NCBI RefSeq assembly: GCF_963678635.1
Contig: NC_087064.1
Location: 36,651,716-36,715,715, forward strand
DNA length: 64,000 bases
Reading direction: 5' to 3'
Source: Symsagittifera roscoffensis
Taxonomy: Eukaryota; Xenacoelomorpha; Acoela; Convolutidae
Positions 9,020 to 19,392 of the stretch are shown here, in pieces. The notes below the pieces were generated by a model, which was given only the letters and a program-made list of their open reading frames with translations, did no database searches and was not told the DNA's origin. A program made the translations under genes and the position numbers. The number at the start of each line of letters is the position of its first letter. The first letter of the stretch is position 1.

Positions 9020-10218
9020 ATAATTATTTATACGGTACATTTATCCGTCAGACGTTTTGGTCAGCGTGAAAACATCAATTTTAGAGACAAGTTTCAGGGA
9101 CAATGAGCGGCGTTAGGGATAAGAGCCCGTGTGATGCAATGTTTTTCCGAGTTTATTAGGACAAATTGTCCAATTTACTGCCAAAACAATTTTGATCACC
9201 CTTGTAAGATGAAAGCATCCCAAAAACAAGTTTCAGTAATCGCAGATTGATTCCGAACATTCCATCGGTAAAAAATGTATCGTCTGCCTGGACAAATGAT
9301 GATGAAATGACCCGCAGTGAGTTTCTATGGATAAAACTGCTTATAATCAACTTTCGTGGTCAGAAATGTCGGCATTGTAATCGATTATAATTACACTTTG
9401 GGACCACGCAATCGATCATGATCCATTATAACCCATTATTTTTACAGAAAAAAAAACTCTATTTTAATCCATTTAAAATCTATTATAATGGGTGAAATGG
9501 ATTATAATCTGCATAAGTTTTTGCCAAATTTTCTGCAAAATCTACAGCTTTTTCTGCATTACTTACAGCCTAAACGGCTTCTAAACCAACTCGCCGTTAG
9601 TTAAATTTTGATAAACCATATTCTTTCACCTACCCTTACTCCGCCCCTTCCCCAACCCACCAAACCACCTGCACCTACGCCACCACAAGTTATCCCCACC
9701 ATCTATTCCTCCACCTAATCCCCACCTACTCCTCCACCTATTCCCGCCACCTGGTTCTTACATATCCCTTTCTCAGCTACCGAACCCCCACGCACACACC
9801 TCCCTTCCTTTTTTTGAGAGGAGGGCGTAGAAATATGAAAGGCGGGGGTTGTTAAAGGCATGTGTGCATTTTAAGGGGGAAGGGAGGCACGCGTACGTTA
9901 TTCTTCATGTATTTTACGGTAAATATAAGAAAGAGGTAAATGATGGGAGGGGAGGTGGTGGTAAGTGAACAAATGTTGAGTAACTTTTAAGAATGATGGG
10001 AGTTAGTATTTAGGGGAGAAGGAGACAAGTAGAAAAAAGACAGGTAGAAAACAACTCAACTTTTTGGTGTAGCCGAACGTAAAACACATTTTGGCAATTG
10101 CAACATTCAAGTATTGAATATTTGATTTTAAGATTTTGGAACATCTAGGTTCTTACTCAAAAAAATCTATTATAGTCCATTATAATCCATCTAAAGGATT
10201 AAACTGATTTCTCTTTTT
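9020..10218. other. Spacer of the long array unit
   Basis: About 1.2 kb, repeated almost unchanged at 23381-24575. It contains several copies of ATCCATTATAAT-like motifs, a C-rich stretch (9628-9770, CCACCT/CCCCACC) and a G-rich stretch (9815-10025, GGGAGGGGAGGTGGTGG). No gene recognised; the minus-strand frame 9156-9350 has no motif. Confidence 0.6.
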
Positions 10219-10762
10219 GTTCCGACTTTCGATACGAAAGTAACGGAATATTTGTGCTCGGGGTGGGTTTTTTTTCTTCTTCAGACAAATTTCGACTTTT
10301 TAACTAGCCATTTTTGACGGAATTTTTTAATATCATTCGAAAGCCATTGTTGTCCTGAGCTTGAATTTGAAAAGATATTTCACCTGTGATCATTTTTCGT
10401 AAAGTTATGAGGGTTTAAAGATTGCCATTTTGGCCATTTTGACCAATTTGGGACAATTAACGGGCGATATATTTCGCGCTATTAACGCGTAAGCGGAGAG
10501 TTAATCCGTCTTAGAAGTCGTTCCAAGTTGGTTGAATGAAGCTTATTTGCCATAATTGATTTGTTACAAGGAACCAAATCTCTCTTTTTGTACTTTAAAT
10601 GGCGTGTGGGGTGATGATTTTCATAAAAAATTTCAAATCTTACAAAAAAAAGTTCATTTTGTTTTATTTAATTTAATTTTTTAATGTTATTACTGCTGCT
10701 CCATAAACCTTAAAAGGCAGTCGGAACATTCAGGGCTTCGCCCTGATACGAGCAGTCTTGTT
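10219..10762 (+). mobile_element. HINE, complete
   Basis: A 544-bp copy with both ends. The 5' end folds into a hairpin: arms ACTTTCG/CGAAAGT nested within TTCCG/CGGAA. Near the 3' end, AGTCGGAA is the inverted repeat of the 5' TTCCGACT. The terminal hairpin is CAGGGCTTCGCCCTG and the end is AGCAGTCTTGTT. Subterminal inverted repeats plus a 3' hairpin and insertion next to TT are the hallmarks of Helentron-type rolling-circle elements. No Rep/helicase is encoded. The next copy abuts it directly. Confidence 0.8.
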
Positions 10763-11307
10763 GTTCCGACTTTCGATACGAAAGTAACGGAATATTTGTG
10801 CTCGGGTGGGTTTTTTTTTTCTTCAGACAAATTTCGACTTTTTAACTAGCCATTTTTGACGGAATTTTTTTTTATCATTCGAAAAGTATTGTTGTCCTGA
10901 GCTTAAATTTGAAAAGATATTTCACCTGTGATCATTTTTCGGTAAGTTATGAGGGTTTAAAGAGAGCCATTTTGGCCATTTTGACCAATTTGGGACAATT
11001 AACGCGCGATATAATTCGCGCTACTAACGCGTAAGCGGAGATTTAATCAGTCTTATAAATCGTTCCAAATTGGTTGAACGAAGCTTATTTGCCATAATTC
11101 ATATGTTACAAGGAACGAAATCTATCTTTTTGTACTTTATAAGGCGTGTGGGGGGATGATTTTCATAAAAAATTTCAAACTTCAGAAAAAAAAAATTTAC
11201 ATTTTATTTTATTTCAATTAATTTTTTTATGTTATTACTGCTGCTCCATAAACCTTAAAAGGCAGTCGGAACATTCAGGGCTTCGCCCTGATACGAGCAG
11301 TCTTGTT
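10763..11307 (+). mobile_element. HINE, complete, next to retrotransposon segment G1
   Basis: 545 bp, variant with TTTAAAGAGAGCCATTTTGG, CGCTACTAACGCG and CATAATTCATATG. This variant always directly precedes a retrotransposon segment in the array. Its TCTTGTT end is followed immediately by AACTTTGTTGTC of G1. Confidence 0.8.
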
Positions 11308-13875
11308 AACTTTGTTGTCATTTTCATCTGCATGGCTTTTCACACGCTGGACTAAGACCAAAATAAAATATCTAAACTAAAATTTGAATTCTTTCTCTCA
11401 CATTGCGATTCAAATTAAATTCAAATTCTAGGAATGCGTCAATTGTTTGTGGTCTTTTTTTTCATTGAATCAAAACAACCTGGGGCAGTATAATATTTCG
11501 ATAATGGTTGTCTGGTTGTAAAAGACTCAATGAACCTACTCCAAAAGTTAGAGGTTTCCGAAATTGAATAGATGTTTTGAGGTACTATTGTTTGATATTT
11601 TGTGAACAGAAACCTCGCAAAGGCACCAGTTTGAATTTGTAACAAATTAGGTTGAGAGGCAGACATTGATTCGCATCACTAGAACTAAACTAGCTTAAAT
11701 TACAATCAGTTTCGCAATGCTACGATCAGACAGCCTTTATAATGTTAAGCTATTCATTCGGGAGAAAGTTAAATACAACAATTTATGTGGTTTATGAAAA
11801 AGTCTTCAAACTATCTGTGTCGACGAACGCCAAATTTATCAGGATATTAAGCTGATAAGATCACCAGCTCTGAAAAACCAGCATCTACTCGTGTTTGCCA
11901 TATTTTCATCTAAGAGTGCGCTTAGAAATGCAGGCGAATCACCGGATCCAGGCTTTTCACATTTTTTTGTATAACAGAAGATTCCTCCTCAAAACCCCCT
12001 GAGTTTGAATCTGGAAAAAAATTTGGTGAAATTAAAATTTAGGTTGGCAATGGACACAAGAGAAGTTTTAACTCTATCAAGCGGTAACAATTTTCATTTG
12101 AAAAACCGTTGATATCTTGAAACGTGTAAATCACGCGAAATGGAATTAAGTCAGTGGCATGTAAATAACTAAACACACATTGATAGATTAGTTACGGCTT
12201 TTTCATTCTATTCGCTGAATTAAAATTTTTAAAATTATTAATCAATAAAATAAGTAATTGAATTAAATACACAAAGGCGTAGCTACATGAACGCACGCAC
12301 GCAGGTCGATATGCGCTGGCTTCTGCCTGGAACCCGGTATGTAGCGGAGAATGTATGACTGTTATGTACCATATGTTAGATAACGTTATTTCATATGCTT
12401 CTAAATTAGTGATAACAAGGTCAAAGTACTAGATAGCGTTGTGGTAGCGTGTTGCCAGTGGTGAGCGTGACCGTTCAGAATAAAAAAGATTGTATTTTTT
12501 TTATTCTCTTGCTTATGTTGTTATGAGTACGTTAAAATTATTTCCACGTGACACAGTCAGAAACAAAGTCCAGCTATTGTGGCTGAGATGTGTTCTGGTA
12601 TGGTCCCTCCAAGAACCGCTGATCCCTGCGACGATTGGGCACAGATATTTCAGTTGGTAGTGATTGTTCAGGAAGAAACAGACACCGGAGATGTATTAAG
12701 TAACACTCCCAACCGGAAAAAATCTACGTTGGAACAGCCGGCGGGTACAAAGGATGCGACAGCGAGAACTGAGAGAGAATGTCGCAATATTGAACCCATC
12801 AGAGCATAGAGAGATGAGGAGACCCGTCAAACAGACAAAGAGAAGCTGTTGTTTAAAGGAATTACCAGAAGAAAAGCTGATAAGAGACTGAATCAAAGAT
12901 GTTTTTTTTTGCTGGGGAAACATGGCCAACGACTTTTTCCAGGAATATCCCAACAGTAAAAATGTCGATATTAACTTTCCGAAGCTTTGAAAGCTGTCAA
13001 CTGGCACGTTTTTTTTTGTGAACCGAATGTTAAGAACCGCAACTTCATTCTCTTTGGGTGGAAACAAAAGGTTAATAAAAGAATGGATCAATTTTTTGGT
13101 GCCATAAGCATTTTAAAAAGCGGCTATGACTTTGGATCGAAAAAAGAGCCAATAGTGCGGGAAACTTTCATTTACAAAATAACAAATGAAGAAGTTACGA
13201 AACAGCTATGCATGGAAACGCTATGCTCGATCGTTGCATTCAGTATGCGGCGGTAAGAGAAAGAGGGGGATAAGTGTGCAAAAGGGTGATCGGTGTCTTA
13301 CCCAAGTTTGAAGGAAATACATTCTTTCCAGGGCGACAGAGCCTAATCGGCAGCAACCAACCTAGATACATCCAGAGAAAACCAGTGAATGACATCAAAG
13401 GTCAAGGTTGTACAAATGTCATAATTGCGGTAATTGAATAAAATCAAACTATAGAGGAGCATTTTACGGCGAAAAAACCATTTGCAGTAACTGTAGCGGT
13501 AGGGGATATTTTGCTAAATATTGCGAAAAGAAAACAGTAAGACAGGCTGACGGTTCTTACAATTTCAACCACTATGGAATGAACTAGATTCCCAATTTAG
13601 AAACAGAGAAAGATGATGAAAAAATCGGAGTTTTTGCGATACGGACAGTACAAGACCAGCCCGATAAGGAGAATTTAAAGTTACTGAGTGACCAAATCGG
13701 TTAAAAAATCAATGAAATCGGTAAAAAAAACAATTCGCAATTATAAAAAAAAACAACGCGAATTCGGAGAATTTTTGATACGGACAGTATAGGACCAGGC
13801 AACTAATAAGAATAAAAATTACCAAGAATCCGAATTGGCAAAAATCAGTAGGAAAGGGAAATCCAAGTAAATTGA
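11308..13875 (+). mobile_element. Captured retrotransposon segment G1 (type A)
   Basis: About 1.03 kb of unassigned DNA, then a 5' LTR (12342-12554), then decayed gag. Type A markers shared with G4: GTATAACAG near 11970, ACAAAGG in gag, ACCAGTGAATGAC. Its 3' end is shortened: the usual junction to a HINE 3' remnant is missing, and it runs directly into a HINE lacking its first bases at 13876. Confidence 0.75.
12588..13560 (+). pseudogene. Gag pseudogene of segment G1
   Basis: Starts MCSGMVPPRTADPCDDW at the ATG 12588 and stops at 12807. The downstream capsid-like part is in another frame (ORF 12987-13256) and carries DFGSKKEPIVRETFIYK, the conserved end of the Ty3/Gypsy capsid region. Nucleocapsid-like residues follow with an internal stop. 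See the G7 entry for the zinc-knuckle description. Confidence 0.6.
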
Positions 13876-14391
13876 CGAAAGTAACGGAATATTTGTGCTC
13901 GGGGTGGGTTTTTTTTCTTCAGACAAATTTCGACTTTTTAACTAGCCATTTTTGACAAAATTTTTTTATATCATTCGAAAAGTATTGTTGTCTTGGGCTC
14001 AAATTTGAAAAGATATTTCACCTGTGATCATTTTTCGTAAAGTTATGAGGGTTTAAAGATTGCCATTTTGACCAATTTGGGACAATTAACGCGCGATATA
14101 ATTCGCGCTATTAACGCGTAAGCGGAGATTTAATCCATCTTATAAACCGTTCCAAGTTGGTTGAATGAAGCTTATTTGCCATAATTGATTTGTAACAAGG
14201 AACCAAATCTCTCTTTTTGTACTTTAAATGGCGTGTGGGGTGATGATTTTCATAAAAAATTTCAAATTTTACAAAAAAAAGTTCATTTTGTTTTGTTTAA
14301 TTTAATTTTTTAATGTTATTACTGCTGCTCCATAAACCTTAAAAGGCAGTCGGAACATTCAGGGCTTCGGCCTGATACGAGCAGTCTTGTT
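13876..14391 (+). mobile_element. HINE, 5'-truncated
   Basis: Begins at CGAAAGTAACGG, inside the 5' hairpin, joined directly to the end of G1 (ATTGA). The 3' terminal hairpin has a GGCTTCGGCC variant. Confidence 0.75.
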
Positions 14392-14932
14392 GTTCCGACT
14401 TTCGATACGAAAGTAACGGAATATTTGTGCTCGGGGTGGGTTCTTTTTCTTCAGACAAATTTCGACTTTTTAACTAGCCATTTTTGACGAAATTTTTTTA
14501 TATCATTCGAAAAGTATTGTTGTCTTGGGCTCAAATTTGAAAAGATATTTCACCTGTGATCATTTTTCGTAAAGTTATGAGGGTTTAAAGATTGCCATTT
14601 TGACCATTTTGACCAATTTGGGACAATTAACGGGCGATATATTTCGCGCTATTAACGCGTAAGCGGAGAGTTAATCCGTCTTAGAAGTCGTTCCAAGTTG
14701 GTTGAATGAAGCTTATTTGCCATAATTGATTTGTTACAAGGAACCAAATCTCTCTTTTTGTACTTTAAATGGCGTGTGGGGTGATGATTTTCATAAAAAA
14801 TTTCAAATTTTACAAAAAAAAGTTCATTTTGTTTTATTTAATTTAATTTTTTAATGTTATTACTGCTGCTCCATAAACCTTAAAAGGCAGTCGGAACATT
14901 CAGGGTTTTGCCCTGATACGAGCAGTCTTGTT
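14392..14932 (+). mobile_element. HINE, complete
   Basis: Both ends present; terminal hairpin CAGGGTTTTGCCCTG. Head-to-tail with both neighbours. Confidence 0.75.
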
Positions 14933-15478
14933 GTTCCGACTTTTGATACGAAAGTAACGGAATATTTGTGCTCGGGGTGGGTTTTTTTTTTCTTCAGACA
15001 AATTTCGACTTTTTAACTAGCCATTTTTGACGGAATTTTTTTTTATCATTCGAAAAGTATTGTTGTCCTGAGCTTAAATTTGAAAAGATATTTCACCTGT
15101 GATCATTTTTCGGTAAGTTATGAGGGTTTAAAGAGAGCCATTTTGGCCATTTTGACCAATTTGGGACAATTAACGCGCGATATAATTCGCGCTACTAACG
15201 CGTAAGCGGAGATTTAATCAGTCTTATAAATCGTTCCAAATTGGTTGAACGAAGCTTGTTTGCCATAATTCATATGTTACAAGGAACGAAATCTATCTTT
15301 TTGTACTTTATAAGGCGTGTGGGGGGATGATTTTCATAAAAAATTTCAAACTTCAGAAAAAAAAAATTTATATTTTATTTTATTTCAATTAATTTTTTTA
15401 TGTTTTTACTGCTGCTCCATAAACCTTAAAAGGCAGTCGGAACATTCAGGGCTTCGCCCTGATACGAGCAGTCTTGTT
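14933..15478 (+). mobile_element. HINE, complete, precedes G2
   Basis: Same pre-segment variant as 10763-11307 (AAAGAGAGCC, CTACTAACGCG), with TTTTGATACG in the 5' hairpin, which introduces a G-T mismatch in the stem. Confidence 0.75.
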
Positions 15479-18136
15479 AACTTTGTTGTCATTTTCATCT
15501 GCATGGCTTTTCACACGCTGGACTAAGACCAAAATAAAATATCTAAACTAAAATTTGAATTCTTTCTCTCACATTGCGATTCAAATTAAATTCAAATTCT
15601 AGGAATGCGTCAATTGTTTGTGTTCTTTTTTTTCATTGAATCAAAACAACCTGGGGCAGTATAATATTTCGATAATGGTTGTCTGGTTGTAAAAGACTCA
15701 ATGAACCTACTCCAAAAGTTAGAGGTTTCCGAAATTGAATAGATGTTTTGAGGTACTATTGTTTGATATTTTGTGAACAGAAACCTCGCAAAGGCACCAG
15801 TTTGAATTTGTAACAAATTAGGTTGAGAGGCAGACATTGATTCGCATCACTAGAACTAAACTAGCTTAAATTACAATCAGTTTCGCAATGCTACGATCAG
15901 ACAGCCTTTATAATGTTAAGCTATTCATTCGGGAGAAAGTTAAATACAACAATTTATGTGGTTTATGAAAAAGTCTTCAAACTATCTGTGTCGACGAACG
16001 CCAAATTTATCAGGATATTAAGCTGATAAGATCACCAGCTCTGAAAAACCAGCATCTACTCGTGTTTGCCATATTTTCATCTAAGAGTGCGCTTAGAAAT
16101 GCAGGCGAATCACCGGATCCAGGCTTTTCACATTTTTTTGAATAACAGAAGATTCCTCCTCAAAACCCCCTGAGTTTGAATCTGGAAAAAAATTTGGTGA
16201 AATTAAAATTTAGGTTGGCAATGGACACAAGAGAAGTTTTAACTCTATCAAGCGGTAACAATTTTCATTTGAAAAACCGTTGATATCTTGAAACGTGTAA
16301 ATCACGCGAAATGGAATTAAGTCAGTGGCATGTAAATAACTAAACACACATTGATAGATTAGTTACGGCTTTTTCATTCTATTCGCTGAATTAAAATTTT
16401 TAAAATTATTAATCAATAAAATAAGTAATTGAATTAAATACACAAAGGCGTAGCTACATGAACGCACGCACGCAGGTCGATATGCGCTGGCTTCTGCCTG
16501 GAACCCGGTATGTAGCGGAGAATGTATGACTGTTATGTACCATATGTTAGATAACGTTATTTCATATGCTTCTAAATTAGTGATAACAAGGTCAAAGTAC
16601 TAGATAGCGTTGTGGTAGCGTGTTGCCAGTGGTGAGCGTGACCGTTCAGAATAAAAAAGATTGTATTTTTTTATTCTCTTGCTTATGTTGTTATGAGTAC
16701 GTTAAAATTATTTCCACGTGACACAGTCAGAAACAAAGTCCAGCTATTGTGGCTGAGATGTGTTCTGGTATGGTCCCTCCAAGAACCGCTGATCCCTGCG
16801 ACGATTGGGCACAGATATTTCAGTTGGTAGTGATTGTTCAGGAAGAAACAGACACCGGAGATGTATTAAGTAACACTCCCAACCGGAAAAAATCTACGTT
16901 GGAACAGCCGGCGGGTACAGAGGATGCGACAGCGAGAACTGAGAGAGAATGTCGCAATATTGAACCCATCAGAGCATAGAGAGATGAGGAGACCCGTCAA
17001 ACAGACAAAGAGAAGCTGTTGTTTAAAGGAATTACCAGAAGAAAAGCTGATAAGAGACTGAATCAAAGATGTTTTTTTTTGCTGGGGAAACATGGCCAAC
17101 GACTTTTTCCAGGAATATCCCAACAGTAAAAATGTCGATATTAACTTTCCGAAGCTTTGAAAGCTGTCAACTGGCACGTTTTTTTTTGTGAACCGAATGT
17201 TAAGAACCGCAACTTCATTCTCTTTGGGTGGAAACAAAAGGTTAATAAAAGAATGGATCAATTTTTTGGTGCCATAAGCATTTTAAAAAGCGGCTATGAC
17301 TTTGGATCGAAAAAAGAGCCAATAGTGCGGGAAACTTTCATTTACAAAATAACAAATGAAGAAGTTACGAAACAGCTATGCATGGAAACGCTATGCTCGA
17401 TCGTTGCATTCAGTATGCGGCGGTAAGAGAAAGAGGGGGATAAGTGTGCAAAAGGGTGATCGGTGTCTTACCCAAGTTTGAAGGAAATACATTCTTTCCA
17501 GGGCGACAGAGCCTAATCGGCAGCAACCAACCTAGATACATCCAGAGAAAACCAGTTAATGACATCAAAGGTCAAGGTTGTACAAATGTCATAATTGCGG
17601 TAATTGAATAAAATCAAACTATAGAGGAGCATTTTACGGCGAAAAAACCATTTGCAGTAACTGTAGCGGTAGGGGATATTTTGCTAAATATTGCGAAAAG
17701 AAAACAGTAAGACAGGCTGACGGTTCATACAATTTCAACCACTATGGAATGAACTAGATTCCCAATTTAGAAACAGAGAAAGATGATGAAAAAATCGGAG
17801 TTTTTGCGATACGGACAGTACAAGACCAGCCCGATAAGGAGAATTTAAAGTTACTGAGTGATCAAATCGGTTAAAAAATCAATGAAATCGGTAAAAAAAA
17901 CAATTCGCAATTATAAAAAAAAACAACGCGAATTCGGAGAATTTTTGATACGGACAGTATAGGACCAGGCAACTAATAAGAATAAAAATTACCAAGAATC
18001 CGAATTGGCAAAAATCAGTAGGAAAGGGAAATCCAAGTGAATTTTGCAGGTTAAGTTTCACCAGCTTCAGTATAGGTACTAAATGGTGAAGTCGGTCCCA
18101 AACAAAATTAGCAGTATCATCTATAGCGCGACCGAC
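15479..18136 (+). mobile_element. Captured retrotransposon segment G2 (type B)
   Basis: Same order as G1 but with the full 3' end (…GCGCGACCGAC). Type B markers shared with G5: TTTGTGTTC near the start and GGTTCATACAATTTC after the nucleocapsid region. Confidence 0.75.
16758..17730 (+). pseudogene. Gag pseudogene of segment G2
   Basis: Same broken gag as in G1, with the ORF beginning at ATG 16758 and the capsid-like ORF at 17157-17426. Differences from G1 are a few substitutions, so the breaks predate the amplification. Confidence 0.6.
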
Positions 18137-18306
18137 TTCAAATGGCGTGTGGGAGAATGATGTTCAAAGAAAAATTAAAAAAAAAAAACTTTCCTTCTAT
18201 TTTTTTATATTCATTTTGTTAATGATGTTTATGTTATTACTGCTCCATAAATCTTAAAAGGCAGTCGGAACATTCAGGGCTTTGCCCTGATACAAGCTGT
18301 CTTGTT
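18137..18306 (+). mobile_element. HINE 3' remnant fused to G2
   Basis: Last ~170 bases of a HINE, beginning TTCAAATGGCGTGTGGGAG and ending in the terminal hairpin and GCTGTCTTGTT. It is a different allele (GGGAGAATGATG; ATACAAGCTG) from the complete copies and matches the inverted arm of the fold-back HINE. Confidence 0.75.
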
Positions 18307-18847
18307 GTTCCGACTTTCGATACGAAAGTAACGGAATATTTGTGCTCGGGGTGGGTTTTTTTTCTTCAGACAAATTTCGACTTTTTAACTAGCCATTTTT
18401 GACGAAATTTTTTTATATCATTCGAAAAGTATTGTTGTCTTGGGCTCAAATTTGAAAAGATATTTCACCTGTGATCATTTTTCGTAAAGTTATGAGGGTT
18501 TAAAGATTGCCATTTTGACCATTTTGACCAATTTGGGACAATTAACGGGCGATATATTTCGCGCTATTAACGCGTAAGCGGAGAGTTAATCCGTCTTAGA
18601 AGTCGTTCCAAGTTGGTTGAATGAAGCTTATTTGCCATAATTGATTTGTTACAAGGAACCAAATCTCTCTTTTTGTACTTTAAATGGCGTGTGGGGTGAT
18701 GATTTTCATAAAAAATTTCAAATTTTACAAAAAAAAATTCATTTTGTTTTATTTAATTTAATTTTTTAATGTTATTACTGCTGCTCCATAAACCTTAAAA
18801 GGCAGTCGGAACATTCAGGGTTTTGCCCTGATACGAGCAGTCTTGTT
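18307..18847 (+). mobile_element. HINE, complete
   Basis: 541 bp, both ends; head-to-tail with neighbours. Confidence 0.75.
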
Positions 18848-19392
18848 GTTCCGACTTTTGATACGAAAGTAACGGAATATTTGTGCTCGGGGTGGGTTTT
18901 TTTTTTCTTCAGACAAATTTCGACTTTTTAACTAGCCATTTTTGACGGAATTTTTTTTTATCATTCGAAAAGTATTGTTGTCCTGAGCTTAAATTTGAAA
19001 AGATATTTCACCTGTGATCATTTTTCGGTAAGTTATGAGGGTTTAAAGAGAGCCATTTTGGCCATTTTGACCAATTTGGGACAATTAACGCGCGATATAA
19101 TTCGCGCTACTAACGCGTAAGCGGAGATTTAATCAGTCTTATAAATCGTTCCAAATTGGTTGAACGAAGCTTGTTTGCCATAATTCATATGTTACAAGGA
19201 ACGAAATCTATCTTTTTGTACTTTATAAGGCGTGTGGGGGGATGATTTTCATAAAAAATTTCAAACTTCAGAAAAAAAAATTTACATTTTATTTTATTTC
19301 AATTAATTTTTTTATGTTATTACTGCTGCTCCATAAACCTTAAAAGGCAGTCGGAACATTCAGGGCTTCGCCCTGATACGAGCAGTCTTGTT
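18848..19392 (+). mobile_element. HINE, complete, precedes G3
   Basis: Pre-segment variant, as at 14933-15478. Confidence 0.75.

Noticed and set aside
11146-11355. 69-codon plus-strand ORF at the HINE/segment boundary
   Set aside because: Runs through HINE 3' sequence including the terminal hairpin; a by-product of the repeat.
11439-11666. 75-codon minus-strand ORF repeated in seven copies
   Set aside because: It is conserved only because the array copies are nearly identical; there is no sign of selection on the protein and no motif.
12696-13091. 131-codon minus-strand ORF in several array copies
   Set aside because: Antisense to the recognisable gag remnants and lost in copies with small indels (31489-31689, 39846-40103).
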